Assembly: GCA_949987705.1 (NCBI GenBank)
Contig: OX465286.1
Location: 16,009,676 to 16,073,675 of the forward strand
Reading direction: 5' to 3'
DNA from: Thereva unica
Taxonomy: Eukaryota; Arthropoda; Insecta; Diptera; Therevidae
Length of the DNA stretch: 64,000 nucleotides
The stretch's first letter is position 1, and each line of letters begins with the position of its first letter. Below are positions 22,325-34,289 of the stretch, piece after piece. A program made the position numbers and the translations under genes. Below the pieces are notes generated by a model. That model searched no databases, was not told the DNA's origin, and worked only from the letters and a program-made list of their open reading frames with translations.

Positions 22325-22450
22325 CTTAACTAAAAGCTTTTAAGTGTTTTACAAAAACCATTAAAGCTTAAACGAAAGCTTTTAAAAAGCTCAAATAAAA
22401 ACTTCTAAAAAGCTGAAATGAAAGCTTTAAAGCTTAAGTAAAATCTTTTC
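22325..22450. repeat. AAGCTTTTAA minisatellite
   Basis: Degenerate repeats of AAAGCTTTTAA, AAAAGCTCAAAT and AAAAGCTGAAATG over about 125 bp. Nearby, GATCTGAGTGACGTCAC and GATCTGAGTTACGTCAC form a short direct duplication at about 22210-22275. Confidence 0.7.
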
Positions 22451-22644
22451 AAAGTCACAAAACAAAAACAGCACTGAAATAGAATTTCCCCGGAGAGATA
22501 GTTCTTGCCCACCGGGGTCCTACAACACAAACAGGATTACCACTACGGGTAAGATCGAATAGGCCATTAGCCCTTCAAGGACAGACCAGACCCTTTCGGC
22601 TTTCCTTCACAGGGGCTCGAAAATAATCCTGCTGCAATTATTCC

Positions 22645-22740
22645 GGGCAGGCCGGTGCTTGGTTTTTTTGCGCCCGGTGTATAATGCCGTATTGCGCCCC
22701 CATCATTTACAATTTGGTCGCAGTGAAGGGCAATGGTAAG
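22645..22740 (+). mobile_element. hAT-like MITE fragment
   Basis: CAGGCCGGTGCTTGG, then TTTTTGCGCCCGGTGTATAA and TATTGCGCCCCCATCAT, parallel the first hundred bases of the complete element at 35274-35494. The right half and right terminus are missing. Confidence 0.6.
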
Positions 22741-22979
22741 AGACAACAAACAACAAAACTTAGGGGTATTGTTCCCCTTACTTCATTCATTTGGTTCTTT
22801 TAAAACAACTGTTGGAACAAGATTTAAAAGTGCACCAACAGCGCCGAAGGAGTTGATATGGCGCTTTCTAAAGAATTTTCAAAAAGTGCCCCAGAGCAGT
22901 ATAAATGAATGACTGATAGAGAGATAGACATCCCTCACACTTAACGGATTTTTCTAGTTCATTTTTACTTCTGATTCTC

Positions 22980-23690
22980 GAAGGTGAAGGCCACTGAGGC
23001 TATTTTTGTTGTGGTGAGATATTGGATCAAAAGTACCGGGTCCATTCGCTTGGCCTATTATACTGCAGGCCTATACCTCATGTTTGTGGGCCACATCGCG
23101 GGAACAAGTACAGCAGCCTGCCTAGTGGCTTGTCGATTACACTTCACTGTTCAAGCTTCCCGAGCTCATGACCGCAGTCCTGCCTTCGGCCGAAAGCGTT
23201 CTCGAGTATGCTCCATGGGCTCCCCAATTCCGGGGAAAGCCTAGGATGGCATTTATTCATAAATCCGAAAGGAGGATCGTACTATACTTAGGTAGGTATA
23301 GGGCTGCCGCTAGTACGACCGGGAGCCTAATTAGCATTTTGGCATGACGTTTTGTTTGCCACGATTCATGTGTCTGTGTTTTGGACGGTTTTTTGGTCGC
23401 GGGTGACGTGGAATCTAGGAATGTTACCAGTTATCTCATCAGGCCTCAGTTTGGAGTTCTCTTTTAAATCTTCCAAAAACGTAACATTTTAAGCAGACAT
23501 TGGACAACAGCGTTGGCCTCACGTTCGTCTCCGGAAATGTTTAGTTGAGGGGTTTATTTAGGAGACCCATTGTTTTTTCTTTGCTTTAAGTGGACCAGGA
23601 CGTCCTAGAGATAGTGCGCGAAGGTCCACTGTGCTCTCTACTTTAGGCTGGCTAGTACCAGGTGATAGTCAAAATTGCGTTTTTGTATCC
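22980..23690. other. Unassigned unique stretch
   Basis: Moderately GC-balanced sequence with no recognised gene. Its composition resembles decayed retrotransposon coding DNA, and it precedes an RNase H relic on the minus strand, so it may be the 3' remainder of that element. No motif supports this. Confidence 0.25.
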
Positions 23691-24184
23691 GCCTATTGGG
23701 CTGCCGACTCTTTCGGCTTCCGTGCCCTGTAGAGAGAGAGAGAGAGGGACTCCTTGCTTGGCTAGATAGTCGGCATTTTTCGTCCTCCATCTATGTTCCT
23801 ATGACCGGGAATCCACACGCAGTCTCGTTGTGCTTTCTACCAAAAGCTCTCCATGGCTCGACTTGAAGACGCTTCATTGCTGAATCCAAATCTGTTATAG
23901 GGTTTCTAAGTTCATTGTCTGGCAGGCCTTCAGTATCCCCAGCAACTCCGCTTGAAAGATACTAGCATACTCCGGGAGAACACGCCAGAACGCCCTCCGA
24001 CGTCTTGGAGAAATCGGTGGATATCCGTATATGGAACTTTCACGGGAAGTCTCCGTTTCTCCACTCTTTTCTTAAGGGTATTTCGACGGACAAGTCCTTG
24101 ATGAAGGTCAATCAATCTATTGCATGTTGATTCAAGACCATACAACATAGTGCTGTGATTAGGCTGGCCAAAGTTAGGTATCAC
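23690..24184 (-). pseudogene. RNase H domain relic of an I/LOA-type element
   Basis: Minus-strand frames give VKVPYTDIHRFLQDVGG (first catalytic Asp region), FQAELLGILKACQT-like sequence, then VWIPGHRNIDG and ADYLAKQGVPLSLS. This is the order DGS-like, E-containing FQAEL, and GH-G-N-AD-LA expected of the RNase H domain in I/LOA-group non-LTR elements. Several frameshifts and stops break it. Confidence 0.6.
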
Positions 24185-24398
24185 GGGAGCTTAAAGCACC
24201 TATCCTATTGCAGATATGGAGGCACTACTGCATCTTCCTTCGCTTCACCTAGCAGTGAAGAAGAAGGCTCTGGATGACGGCGCAGTTCTTAACCTTATTG
24301 TCGATATTCTCAAGGAAGTAAACCTGGATCCATTGTCATTGTCCAATACCATTGCTGCCACTCTGTACTGGACTTGGAACGAAGTTTATGAGGATTAA
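24120..24398 (+). pseudogene. RT C-terminal relic, opposite orientation
   Basis: MEALLHLPSLHLAVKKKAL (24216-24272) resembles the AMEALL-LPPLHL segment between RT and RNase H in LOA-group elements. Upstream, RLAKVRYHGSLKAPI fits the preceding conserved stretch. It is plus-strand whereas the adjacent RNase H relic is minus, so the region holds an inversion or two separate copies. The rest of the 60-codon frame is unrecognised. Confidence 0.4.
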
Positions 24399-25534
24399 TA
24401 GAGGTCTCAGACATAGTGCCGCCATCTGCTGCACGGCAGACCCACTATGGAGAAACACTGCCTTTTTTATGTAAGTACTGTTGGTTCTAAAACCGATAAT
24501 GCGATTAAGACTGCACGCATATTGCCCAAGAAGCACGCAGCCTACCTGTATGCAGGTGTAAGATCCTCTCCATGCCCATCAATGCCTAAATTTGGTCTGC
24601 ATCGGACTCCATTATGGACACCTGGGGAAGGATGATCATGCAACGTAAACGGCGGCGCAAGGTATTGTTTTTCCTACTTTGATTCACCCAGAAACGATAT
24701 CTGCCTTAGGCGGTGTTTAACTGACACTACCCTGCTCCTCTTAATGTGACTTAATAGACTGCCCGCCGTCCGGAAAGATTTGACCTTGCAAGCAACGACT
24801 AGCTATAATCTAGCGTTCCTCCACCCCCTTGATAACTTCAGCTTTTGGACGACTTCTCTTTCATCTTTTGGACGACTTGGCCTTAGTTTCCTTCCATTTA
24901 GGTGAGAACAGTCAGACTATTAGATTAAAAAAAAATGTGTTTCGTGCAGATTCCTTTCCGATTCTCGTGAACACCCAAAGAACAAATAAAGAATGGTTGG
25001 TACATACTAATTTGCAGATAAACAGACAGCAAAGACGAAGCATAATCCCTCCCGGGGATCCGGAATTTCTCTTCTTGGTTGCTTTACTGCTTTACCAGCG
25101 ATGAAGGTGATGACTTCTAATTAACCCTAACTTTGCCTCCAGTAGACCCGGCGCGGATGGCTACAGCCGCCCAACACCTCTGCGGAGCTCCTCTGTTAGC
25201 GGCTCCAGCGTGGATCACTCTAAGGATATGCAGCTTCTTCTTCTATCCTTCTTGCCAGTCCTTTAGTCCTTCTGGTACCTTAGGTTGCTGACCGGATATT
25301 CACTAGATTTAATTGAATTATATCTCGGGCAAAAAATCCTTAGTCAAGCTCTCCAACTTCCTTCCTGTTATTTCCCAAAAACAAAATTCGATCCCATTTT
25401 TTGACAAAATTTTCCACCCGCTTACTTTCCCTTTAGTTTTTTTTTTTTCATTTTCCCTTGTCGCCGGATAGCGCATTTATTTTCTTAAAAGTAATTTCCG
25501 ATTCCCCGCTAGGGAACTAAAATCGACCCTTATA

Positions 25535-25690
25535 GAGTAGTATAGCTATGCCACTACTGGACCAGTGACGTGATCGGTTATGATCTCTAGTTTGAACTTT
25601 ATCCAGGACAAGAGCCTGTATGTTGAACTTTTTACGGTGAGCTTTGGGTGTAAGCGCCACCTGTGTGAAACTAGAAGTACTTCGCTGTAG
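25535..25690 (+). repeat. Dispersed repeat D, copy 1
   Basis: AGTAGTATAGCTATGCCACT, GACAAGAGCCTGT and GTAAGCGCCACCTGTGTGAA match in order sequence at 28255-28460, and in reverse complement 45650-45840. The family has no coding capacity visible. Class unknown; it could be a SINE, a MITE without clear ends or an LTR fragment. Confidence 0.65.
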
Positions 25691-25883
25691 TCCATTGGAT
25701 TGGTTTCCATGCTGGGATTGGGTAGGACCTTGTTGGGGGAATTTGATCCAGGTTTGTTTTTTAAAAACGTAAATAGCCGGCGGCCTCTTTATCTTCGCAA
25801 TGACAACTCCACATGCGCAGTGATTTCCTTTCTCTTATGGCGCCGTCAATATCTCTGAAATGCCCTAAGCAGGCACGACAATA

Positions 25884-26280
25884 GGCTGTATCAGAACCTA
25901 AAAATGTGCAGAGTGCAGCAGCAGCGCCAGAGCAGCATGCTGCAGTCTGTATCAGATCACCCGTGCAGCGCAATTTTTGTTTGACAGTAAAACCTCGAAA
26001 TAAAATTTTTGAAAATGTTAATAATCCCTCCATGATCTAATTCTTTTAACAAAAAACTACCGCCTGTTGTTCACTCGTTGAAAATTTCGCGCGTCTTCTT
26101 TAAATTCACTTGTCAAGTAAGAAGTGTCAAAAGTGCTGCATGTACATATATATGCAGCAAAATTAGAGTTTGAGATGAAAATGCAGCACGCTGCTCTGGT
26201 GCTGCTTTGCTTGTCATTTTACCAGCCTCAGTCAATAGAAACACTTGTCGGTGCAGCGCTGCAGAGGTTCTGATACGGCC
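25884..26280. mobile_element. TA-flanked MITE with GCTGC subterminal repeats
   Basis: GGCTGTATCAGAACCT at the left end and its near-complement AGGTTCTGATACGGCC at the right, flanked by TA at 25882-25883 and 26281-26282. Subterminal AGCAGCAGCGCCAGAGCAGC (about 25917) is inverted as GCTGCTCTGGTGCTGCT (about 26192). The element is 397 bp with no transposase. Tc1/mariner-type by TSD, though the superfamily is uncertain. Confidence 0.75.
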
Positions 26281-26289
26281 TAATGTTAC

Positions 26290-27970
26290 GCTAATGTAGG
26301 TTCCGGGGCATGAAAGGCACAATTACAGGCTTTACATCTTTCTATCAGATGCTACAGAGATGTGCAGATCTTAGTCCAAAACATTGATAACAAATGAACT
26401 CTGGGATAAAGTTGAATACTGCAAAATTTATTTACATGTATAGAAACCAAGAACGATCGTGTGGCCTTTATGTCGCTGCCCATCGACGACGCTCGCTAAA
26501 TACGTATGTCGCGCTTGGCTACAATTTAAATTAAATCTTTGCAAATTTCGCGCGAAAGAAGCTAAAACGAAGATCGACGGGAAAATCTCATTCATTCGAG
26601 AAATTTATTAAAAAATCTATAAACCCTTCAGAATATGACAAGAAATGTTTAACTTGAAAAACAGATTCTTAATGAGATTCCGTCTGCACATCGAGAGGCA
26701 GCCTCAACAGGCCGTGTCGGCTGACGTGTAAATAAACTAATCTTCAGTCAATTACCTCCACGTCTCTTCGATCTCTTTTTGTCTTCGGCTGTGATCTTTT
26801 CGCTTTTTTTTTTGTTGTTTTTTGTTTTTTACCTCATCTTTTACCACCTGGATTTGTGCATAATCGCTCTGACCGAATGTTGACTAATAAATGCCAATCA
26901 CCGGAACAATTAAAACTGGAAACCTCTCCTCTTTAGCCCAGCACAGGCATACACGGCACAGCGCACCGGGCACAGCCAGTCAATCGTTCATGGATATGGA
27001 TTCCATTCGGGGCTCTTCTTGGCTACAAACTAAGTATAAAAATTGCGAATACCTGGATTCCCGGCCTTTAATCCTGATTGAAAGTGTGCAAAAGAAAAAA
27101 AGTATCGGTTTTAGTGTAGTAAGTAGTGTGATGAGTCTTGAGGCTCTTGTTCTTTATACATGATTCCTTCATGGGCTTTCGGGTTAGTCTGTAACTTATG
27201 GCAGACGACGAGTGTGAAGACTTTTAATTTTTTTCACTTAATGGACAACTTTATATCCTCCCACTTAAATTTATTGTGAGACAACAGCTCTCTGCCCATA
27301 TAAGGTCTGATGTCATTTTCGTGGGCGTTCTGTTTGCGTATTAATTATACAGGAATTTGCACAGGTAAAAAATATTTTTTTCGGTTAATGGCGTAATGGA
27401 TGAAATTAGCACACTGTGAAATTATGGTCTTTTATCTGTCAAAAAAAAAAATCATTTGTCTTTTCCACCTCAGTTGATGTGCGGTTTGGTAGTTGCTTTA
27501 ATTCTATTCCGAACTTAGCGGCCCTCAGGAACTTTAGCCTCAATTGAAGTTTATCTTAGTCACTATCACAGTTTTGTAAGCCAGATCTCGCTTGAATGAA
27601 TTTGCAGTTTAACTAAAAGTTTTGTCACTCAGACTTGTTTTACTTAGGGAAAGAGAACATAAAGGGCAAGACTATTCCTCCTTGAGTTACAGCATGCAGG
27701 TGTGGCCCTCAGCGTTTCCGATCATCCATAGTGTTAAATGTTTCCAGTGTCGTTTCGATATCGCCCAAGAATAAAGCGTTTGGACTCACTAGCTCAGGTA
27801 TCGAACTCCAGTTTTTGGTGTATTTCATCAGAGCTCGATCATCTAGGGCTGTTTCAACGACAGTGGTGGTTATATATGCCCCAATAGTCTGGGGTGGTAT
27901 TACGTAAGTTGTTTCAATCGACTTCTTCATACAAAAATTCAAGCTCAGATTTTTTATATGTGAAAGACCG
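26290..27970. other. Non-coding spacer
   Basis: No gene recognised. Contains T-runs near 26805-26830 and A-runs near 27440. Open frames are short and without motifs. Confidence 0.4.
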
Positions 27971-27974
27971 ATCT

Positions 27975-28235
27975 CTTAGGATAGCCCAGGTAGCCTTCGA
28001 TCTCCATCTTAGTACAGCGTTAGACTGTAATCGATAGAGACGATAGCCCAGATGGAGTTCTTCAATCTTCACTTTAGCGCACCTTTCGAGTGCCAACGGC
28101 CAAGACGATAGCCCAAGGGGCCTTCGATCTCATTTTTAGTGCAGCGTTAGAGTGACACCGGTGAAGACGGTAACCTAGGCGGCCTTCGAAATCCACCTTA
28201 GTGCTGCGTTAAAATGTCACTGGTGAAGACAAAAG
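27975..28235. repeat. Four-unit 63-bp tandem repeat
   Basis: Units start near 27980, 28042, 28106 and 28169 with GATAGCCCAGGTAGCC-type sequence, followed by CTTCGATCTCCATCTTAGT and AGCGTTAGA. The units are clearly diverged. The array runs directly into dispersed repeat D. Confidence 0.8.
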
Positions 28236-28254
28236 ACTAGCTCGATCCATTAGG

Positions 28255-28460
28255 GATTTCGTTGCATGCACTAACAGTAGTATAGCTAGATCACTATTGG
28301 ACCCAGTTTAGATTTGTATCTTGGCTAAAGCTTTTTCACCTTGTGGTTGTGGTAGGGTTCGGTGTGAGCTTTATTCTGGACAAGAACCTGTGTGTGTATG
28401 GTGAATTTAATGTGGTGAGATTTAGATATAAACGCCACCTGTGCGTGAAACTATCATAAT
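28255..28460 (+). repeat. Dispersed repeat D, copy 2
   Basis: The longest of three copies: AGTAGTATAGCTAGATCACT, TGTGAGCTTTATTCTGGACA, AGAACCTGTGTGTG and AACGCCACCTGTGCGTGAAA. It adjoins the 63-bp array, while copies at 25535 and 45650 have different neighbours, which marks the element boundaries. Confidence 0.7.
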
Positions 28461-28713
28461 CAAAATAATTGTGAAAATGAGGTTCTAGTTGTCGCCAGCT
28501 TTAAATACTATCGTGATGTGTATGTTTAGTTATTCCTCAGCCTTTTATCTTGTTTAATTTTAATCTTCAGCCGTTGGCACAGGTTTTACGTCTGCAGGGA
28601 CCTTAATATCCGGGAATATTTGCCCAGAAAGAAGAATGGGAAGAATTCCAACCCAAACAAAGATCGTGATGATGTCCTGTAAACAGAGAGAAAGGGGCCG
28701 TGATGTTTTGTAC

Positions 28714-28716
<3 letters not shown>

Positions 28717-28760
<44 letters not shown>
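28717..28760. repeat. GA microsatellite
   Basis: An uninterrupted run of about 22 AG/GA dinucleotides. Confidence 0.95.
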
Positions 28761-28762
<2 letters not shown>

Positions 28763-29329
28763 AAACCAGAGTCGGGGTGTAGAGGCAAGAGCGTTTTAAC
28801 ATTACTTCATTTTCATAAATGCTACCCCGACTGCCTTCCAGCTCCAGGCAGAACATATGGATATTTGTAATGTCTTCCTAACATACCTAGTTACACCCAC
28901 GGCCGGAAGCCAAGGTAATTCTCTTACCCGATATCGAAGTCCTCATTAAGGCATCAGATGAACAAATCTATCGTTTCTATAATACCCTCTTTCTGTAGAA
29001 AGGAATTTAATTCAGATAGACGTAGCAACAGTGTAACCTCCTGGGACTGCTATAAGTCGAAACTATATAAATACAAACTGACAATAAGGACATCCAAACG
29101 AACTTCCTAGGCTACCGCTTGTAGCCATTTAGAGTCCACGTCGGAAACCTCAAGCAAGGCTACCTAAAATACTAAGGCGCCAATAATGCTTAGTTACTTA
29201 CGCAAAGAAAACGGCGATTGGATAGACTCAAGCGGAGAATCTCTGTAACTTCTCGTAGACACCCACTTCCCGAGTAGTACTATACCTTAGACAACCATCG
29301 CGATACACACCATCAAAATAGCTGCGTTC

Positions 29330-29710
29330 GTTTTAGTTAGAAAAAGGTAAAAGTGGTGTTTATGCCCAAGCCAGGAAAAGCCTTCCATGCAACACCCAAA
29401 GTCTTCGGGCCAATCAGCTTATCATTCTTTCTATTGAAGACCGTAGAAAGGCTACTCGAAATATATCTGAGGCAGACCATACTAACCTCGGAACTCTCTG
29501 CCACGCAGCACGCCTATACAAAAGGCAGGTCCACGGATACTGCCCTTCACTCATTGGTTTCAACCATAGAACAGTCACTCGAGGTCAATGAGTTGCATAA
29601 TGTATAGCTTTTGACATAGAGGGAGCCTTTAACAACGTGCTTCCGAACGCCATTATCCTGGCCTTAGCGAAACTGAGGTTCGAGGCGTCGATGGTGTCTC
29701 TCATCCCTGG
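29330..29710 (+). pseudogene. R1/LOA-type RT N-terminal part
   Basis: Frames give VVFMPKPGKAFHATPKVFGP, LKTVERLLEIYLRQTI, QHAYTKGRSTDTALHSL and, after a frameshift near 29607, AFDIEGAFNNVLPNAI with the motif A aspartate at 29612-29614. HAYTKGRST and FDIEGAFNN are diagnostic of the R1/LOA group. The frame is lost at about 29710, where minus-strand gag begins. Confidence 0.85.
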
Positions 29711-29729
29711 TGTCTGGCCCTTGCAGCAT

Positions 29730-30600
29730 CTCACGAGGCCAATGAGCACTCACCCACTCTCAAGGATCCTTGACGCGGCGGTCTCTTCCAGCCTAAAAAA
29801 GGCCAGGCGCTGCTGCCTGGTGTTTGGCCTTGTTAGGGATACCTGGATATCCCCCGCATAGTCAGAGAGTGCTCTTCTTAGCATCTCTTGGACCTTCTCC
29901 GCTGTAGTCCAACTGTCGTTGTCTCTGACTTCTAGCAGGGACTTCGGTACCAGCTTCCTAACGGTGTTTGTACTCTCTACCGCCGATCTCAAGGCGCTTT
30001 CCAATGAAGCCTTGTTTTCGGCGGTGGCATGCCTCAACTCCAGCAGCACCCCTCCGGCCGTGGTCTGCCGTACTGCTCGCACCTCCACCCCGATCTTCGT
30101 CAGCTAGACCTTTCGGATAGCCTTAATGCCATCCGAGAAAGTGGAGCCTTCGGAGGGGGTCAAGAGTACCACGTCGGGCTTTTTCTTCTTTTTCCAGCTT
30201 CCGCGTTTTTTCCTTTTTTTAGACTCCTTGTCCTCGGGCGTCTGTTGGTCCTGCCTCTGGACAATTTTCGCTCTTTCTTTTTTTACCCACGACCTCTGAC
30301 CACTGAGTCTCGGTTGTGGGCTGAGCGACGGCCGTGGGCTAGGCGACTGTTCGCGGCTTTTTGCGCTACTCTTCGCATCAACCTGGGGGGAGCTTGCTAC
30401 TCCTGCTCCTGGGGCTGTTGGAAGGGCCCGTTCAAGGCATTTGGCCAATTGCTTCTTGACTTCGCTGGTCTTTTTGTTGGCAAAAGCCACGCAGTCAACA
30501 AACTCCTTGAGCTTTGGCAGTCCCTGTTTGATAACGTTATTTACGTTAGGTTGCTTCTTGCCTGAAGCCACCATTTCCTCCAACACACCTCCTCCAGCCT
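29730..30600 (-). pseudogene. Gag-like ORF1, inverted, one in-frame stop
   Basis: A single minus-strand frame covers 30586 down to 29750 with one TAG at about 30104-30106. The N-terminal part is charged and low-complexity (KKQLAKCLERALP, SPSPRPSLSPQPR, KESKKRKKRGSWKKKKK). The C-terminal part carries VRQTTAGGVLLELRHA and LEVRDNDSWTTAEKVQEML, typical of the gag of R1/LOA-group elements upstream of the zinc knuckles. Knuckle cysteines are not clear. It lies between two plus-strand pieces of an ORF2. Confidence 0.75.
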
Positions 30601-31350
30601 CTGCTTAATAATGCTAGGCTCAAATTTAGCAACAGTGCCTGATATCTGGGAGTAATCCTCGACAACAAGCTCCTCTGGAATGAAAACACAGAAGAGCCCA
30701 TTAGAGTTATGCTATACCTCTCTCCTTTGAACCTTGTGGCAAGTGAAAATGTGACTATCGCAGCGCCTAGAATAAAAGAATCTGGATCTTGGACCGGAAG
30801 CAGGGGAAGGCACTTTAAGGTGCTGGACTTTGTCAACATTCCTTCAGAGACCGATTTTCGCATATCCGAGGTAACCTTTACGAAAAACTACGAGGCCCAC
30901 ATCTCTTCACGTCGCGAATGGAGTATTAGAGTACATAGTATTCAGGATGCCATAAACTTCTTCACTAATGGCTCTAAGCTAGAGGGTCGAGTGGCAGGAG
31001 AAGTCTTCTCACCGGAACTTGAGATTGAAGACTCCTTGAAGACTGGCTAGAAAGTGCAGGACCGCCACTCTCCTTCATGGCCACCTTGAAACTCCGATGC
31101 AAACAGCACGCAATACAACTAGCAGAGAAGCATTGGAGAGATTTTAACAAATGCATCTTGGCCGAGACCTACGATTTCTGCACTAGCTGTAAGAATCTGG
31201 ACTAGGATAAAAGTGTAAAACACCTTCTCTGTCACTGCTCAGCCCTAAGCAGAAGGAGACTTACCGCTTTGGATGAACCGAAGTTTGGCATCTCGCAACT
31301 AAGAAGATTCATTATGTCCTCGAGGTGGTTTAGCGAAGAAACGACGCTTT
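30600..31350 (+). pseudogene. RT thumb and RNase H relic
   Basis: YLGVILDNKLLWNEN marks the RT thumb; NIPSETDFR and HISSRREWSI follow, then INFFTNGSKLEGRVAGEVFS, the start of RNase H with TNGS in place of TDGS. The C-terminus continues in broken frames with HAIQLAEKHWRDFNKCI, VKHLLCHCSALSRRRL and ISQLRRFIMSSRWFSEET. About 150 bp of 3' UTR lead to a CCTAA tail. Most of the RNase H core is deleted. Confidence 0.8.
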
Positions 31351-31501
31351 AACATCAGGTTAAGGTGGGATCATAATGGCATGCTAATGGGCCTAACCCT
31401 TTGGCCTAATTGTTTCGGCTCTGCACCAGTAGCTCAGCAATATCTAACCAAACCTTAGTCAGTAGGAATCTGATACTACCGTTTGGGTGCGTACCCCTAG
31501 T

Positions 31502-31520
31502 CTAACCTAACCTAACCTAA
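31502..31520. repeat. CCTAA tail (telomere-type repeat)
   Basis: CTAACCTAACCTAACCTAA: nearly four units of CCTAA, the complement of the TTAGG telomere repeat of many arthropods. It sits at the apparent 3' end of the R1/LOA-like relic. It may be the element's own tail or a trace of target sequence. Confidence 0.75.
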
Positions 31521-31614
31521 GTACATAGTACAAACTTTAACTGTGTTGCTGAGATTCCCATAGTTTTGAATCTTTTCGAACGTCATCGCACCCGAAAATT
31601 GTTTTTGCTTTAAT

Positions 31615-31710
31615 TTTGTAGCGATTTAATGTTGGTTTAGTGTTAATTGAACTGGTGCTATTTGGTGTTGATTCGGTGTTGTTTTGTGTTGATTTTATGT
31701 TATTGTTTTT
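31615..31710. repeat. TTGGTGTTGAT minisatellite, small copy
   Basis: Degenerate words TGGTTTAGTGTTAATTG, TTTGGTGTTGATTCGGTG and TTTTGTGTTGATTTTATG. Same word family as the larger array at 38880-39425. Confidence 0.75.
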
Positions 31711-32029
31711 GGATTTTTTCGGCTCCTAGAACGTCTAAGCTGGTCGATAATTGCCAGGGCTCTTCTCCTTGGCCAGGAGATACAGGGTCACTATCCAGGT
31801 GAACTGGCTGAGACTGGGAATACGAATTTTCACAGTGACACCGGTGCAAAAGTTACAGAAGGTACACTATATGCGTGTTAAACAGAGACATCTCCACGTA
31901 CTTCTTCTCAGTGGCTGGCTTCCAGATGTACGAGCTTATCATCATGCGTTTGGGGATGTCTCGAAGCTCAAGATAGAAGATACCAAAATATAACTGGCTC
32001 GATTCAAAACCTCCAAAACTGTCACCTTA

Positions 32030-34280
32030 CATGCGAAAGTTGTTATCACGAGTGCGCTTTTCTACAAATGCAAAATAATTACCTAAAGTCTATAATTCAA
32101 TGGCCCCCGCCGATATTTGCGCATAGAGCAACTATTAAACTAATAACACTAAAAAAATTGAACTAAATTTTCTTGATACTCTCTTCAATATTCCTGCCTT
32201 GACACAATCCCAATCATGGCGATCAATAAAAATATAATTGCAAGTCAGAGCACAAGCTCGTTCGCACACACGTAGCCGCCACATTTTACCAATGTTTGTG
32301 ATCTCAAAAGTAACAATAACTTACTAATTGGCCGCTGTAATAATAACAGAAAGTAATAAATAATAAATAGATCTGCCCCCACCGCGGTCCCGAACAGGCA
32401 GCCAGGAATGGATGAATGAAGGCCACCTTTTCACCAGGAAAATATAAGTCGACTATTCCCAAAAGATTTCAATTAACTTGCCGCCGCCGCCGCTAAAGCA
32501 GCTCGTCAAGTCGTACTGCATTTACGGCGACCGCAGGAACGTGTACAATCAAACAAATAACGTGGCTGGAGAGATCCTTTCGGCCTAACAAGAGTCCTGT
32601 GTGGAAAGTGGCCCTAATTTATATTTTCCGTTCATATTATGCCCATATCTAAGGGTTGAGAAAATTGTATTATTACATTCTACATATGTATATATACAAT
32701 TTTGCTTTTACTTTCTTCGCTGCCCACACACACACACACACATACACCCTCCCTGAACACCCCCCGTTCGACTGTAATTTTTCCTTTGACGTATTCACAA
32801 TATTGCGAGTCCTCCAAGCTTAAGATGATGTTATGGGGGCAGATGCAGCCGGGGTAGAGGGGATTACCACCTGAGCATAAACGATTTTAGTCCAAACATA
32901 AAAGGATATTCCTCAAGGACATGATGCCCCCGGCCTGCACGCGGAAGTGTGCTCACAAATATGTACGAGCAGAGGGTGGGGGGAGGGATCAAAATATTTT
33001 CTTATTCTTTCTCTCCTTATTTTTCTAGTAAATTTTATGATGGCTCTGTGACGTCTGGTGTTGAGAATCCAGGCATTGTGTACCACACGGCCTTCGTCCT
33101 ACCCCCTATCCCCCCAACTACCCCCAAGCACAGGCAAAGGAACACCAGGAATTGTAAATAGCTGCGAAAAGATCGTAAAAAATGCATAAACTTGAATTAT
33201 TAACAAACTAATCACGAAATGAGATAGAGCCAAAGGACCAGCAGCCCTTAGGATAGCGCGCGCGGGTAGCTAGAGCCGGGGAGCTAGGGAATGGGCTCTG
33301 TTCAATCGCAGGGAAATATGCCCCGGCGCAAAAAAAGGACACGGAACAGAAATTATTAGAAATGATTTCATACTATATATTGCAAATACAAGCCCCATCC
33401 CAGCCCCGTCGCCCGCCCGCTTCCAACCATGCCATCCCCTAAGAGCCCCATCAAACTACTAGCATTCTGTCTCTTAAGAAAACAGTGATGGCTTGTGGAA
33501 TGTTTATTCTGTGTTGGGATATCGGAATAATTTCCATATATCGATAAAAATTTTTTCGTTTAAGGGTGAAAAATGTTTATGTCCCATACGTCGTCGTCGT
33601 CGTCGTTCCACAATCCTTCGCGCTGCTACTGCCAAAAGACACCATAGAGAGCTCTCTCTCCTCCTGTCCTGGGCTGTGTTCCACTGTACTGTTACCGTTT
33701 TCCAATACACATAAAAAAAAGAACACAGAAAAGCGAAAATTTTAAGAAAAAAAGGGACGAAAACTGGCAGCTATAGGCGCACTTAAATCTAGCAAACGAT
33801 GAGGGATACATATGGAACGGTATAAGGTGACGGAATGGTAATGAGATGCTATAGAAATATCGAACGGAATAAAAAAAAAAGAAAATAATAAGAAGAAGAA
33901 AAGGGGTGAATTGAGGGTGGGTTTTTTTTTGAATAATGAATGTGTGCACACACATGCTATACTAGCACATACCCACACAAGCTGTACATGTGTAGTTTTT
34001 TTTTTATTATTATTAAGGAGCGTAATTTTTTCGTGGAAGCATTTTAAGGATATGTTTACTTAAATCCACCCCACAAAAGCGCGTGGGTAGATATGTCGTT
34101 GTAACTCTCTATTCTCGAGGATTAATGGTAGATTTTGAATCATCAATTATGTACTGCCCTTGATTGCAAGATTCCAAAGCAACTATGATTGGATATAAAC
34201 AGTGGGAATTAAAGGCGAAGGGAGGTGCTCTTGATTCAAGGATTTTCTTGGGCCCTTTCTTGAAAGAAGAGAATTCTCCT
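32030..34280. other. Non-coding spacer with mixed composition
   Basis: No gene recognised. Includes GCCGCCGCCGCCGC near 32481, CACACACACACACA near 32726, GTCGTCGTCGTCGTCG near 33591 and A/T runs. The alternation of GC-rich words with TAATTA-type words resembles the block at 10186-11040. Regulatory function is only a guess. Confidence 0.35.
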
Positions 34281-34289
34281 TAAAACGAA

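Noticed and set aside
30029..30565. 178-codon plus-strand frame
   Set aside because: It is the antisense of the inverted gag-like ORF1, which has the recognisable sequence.
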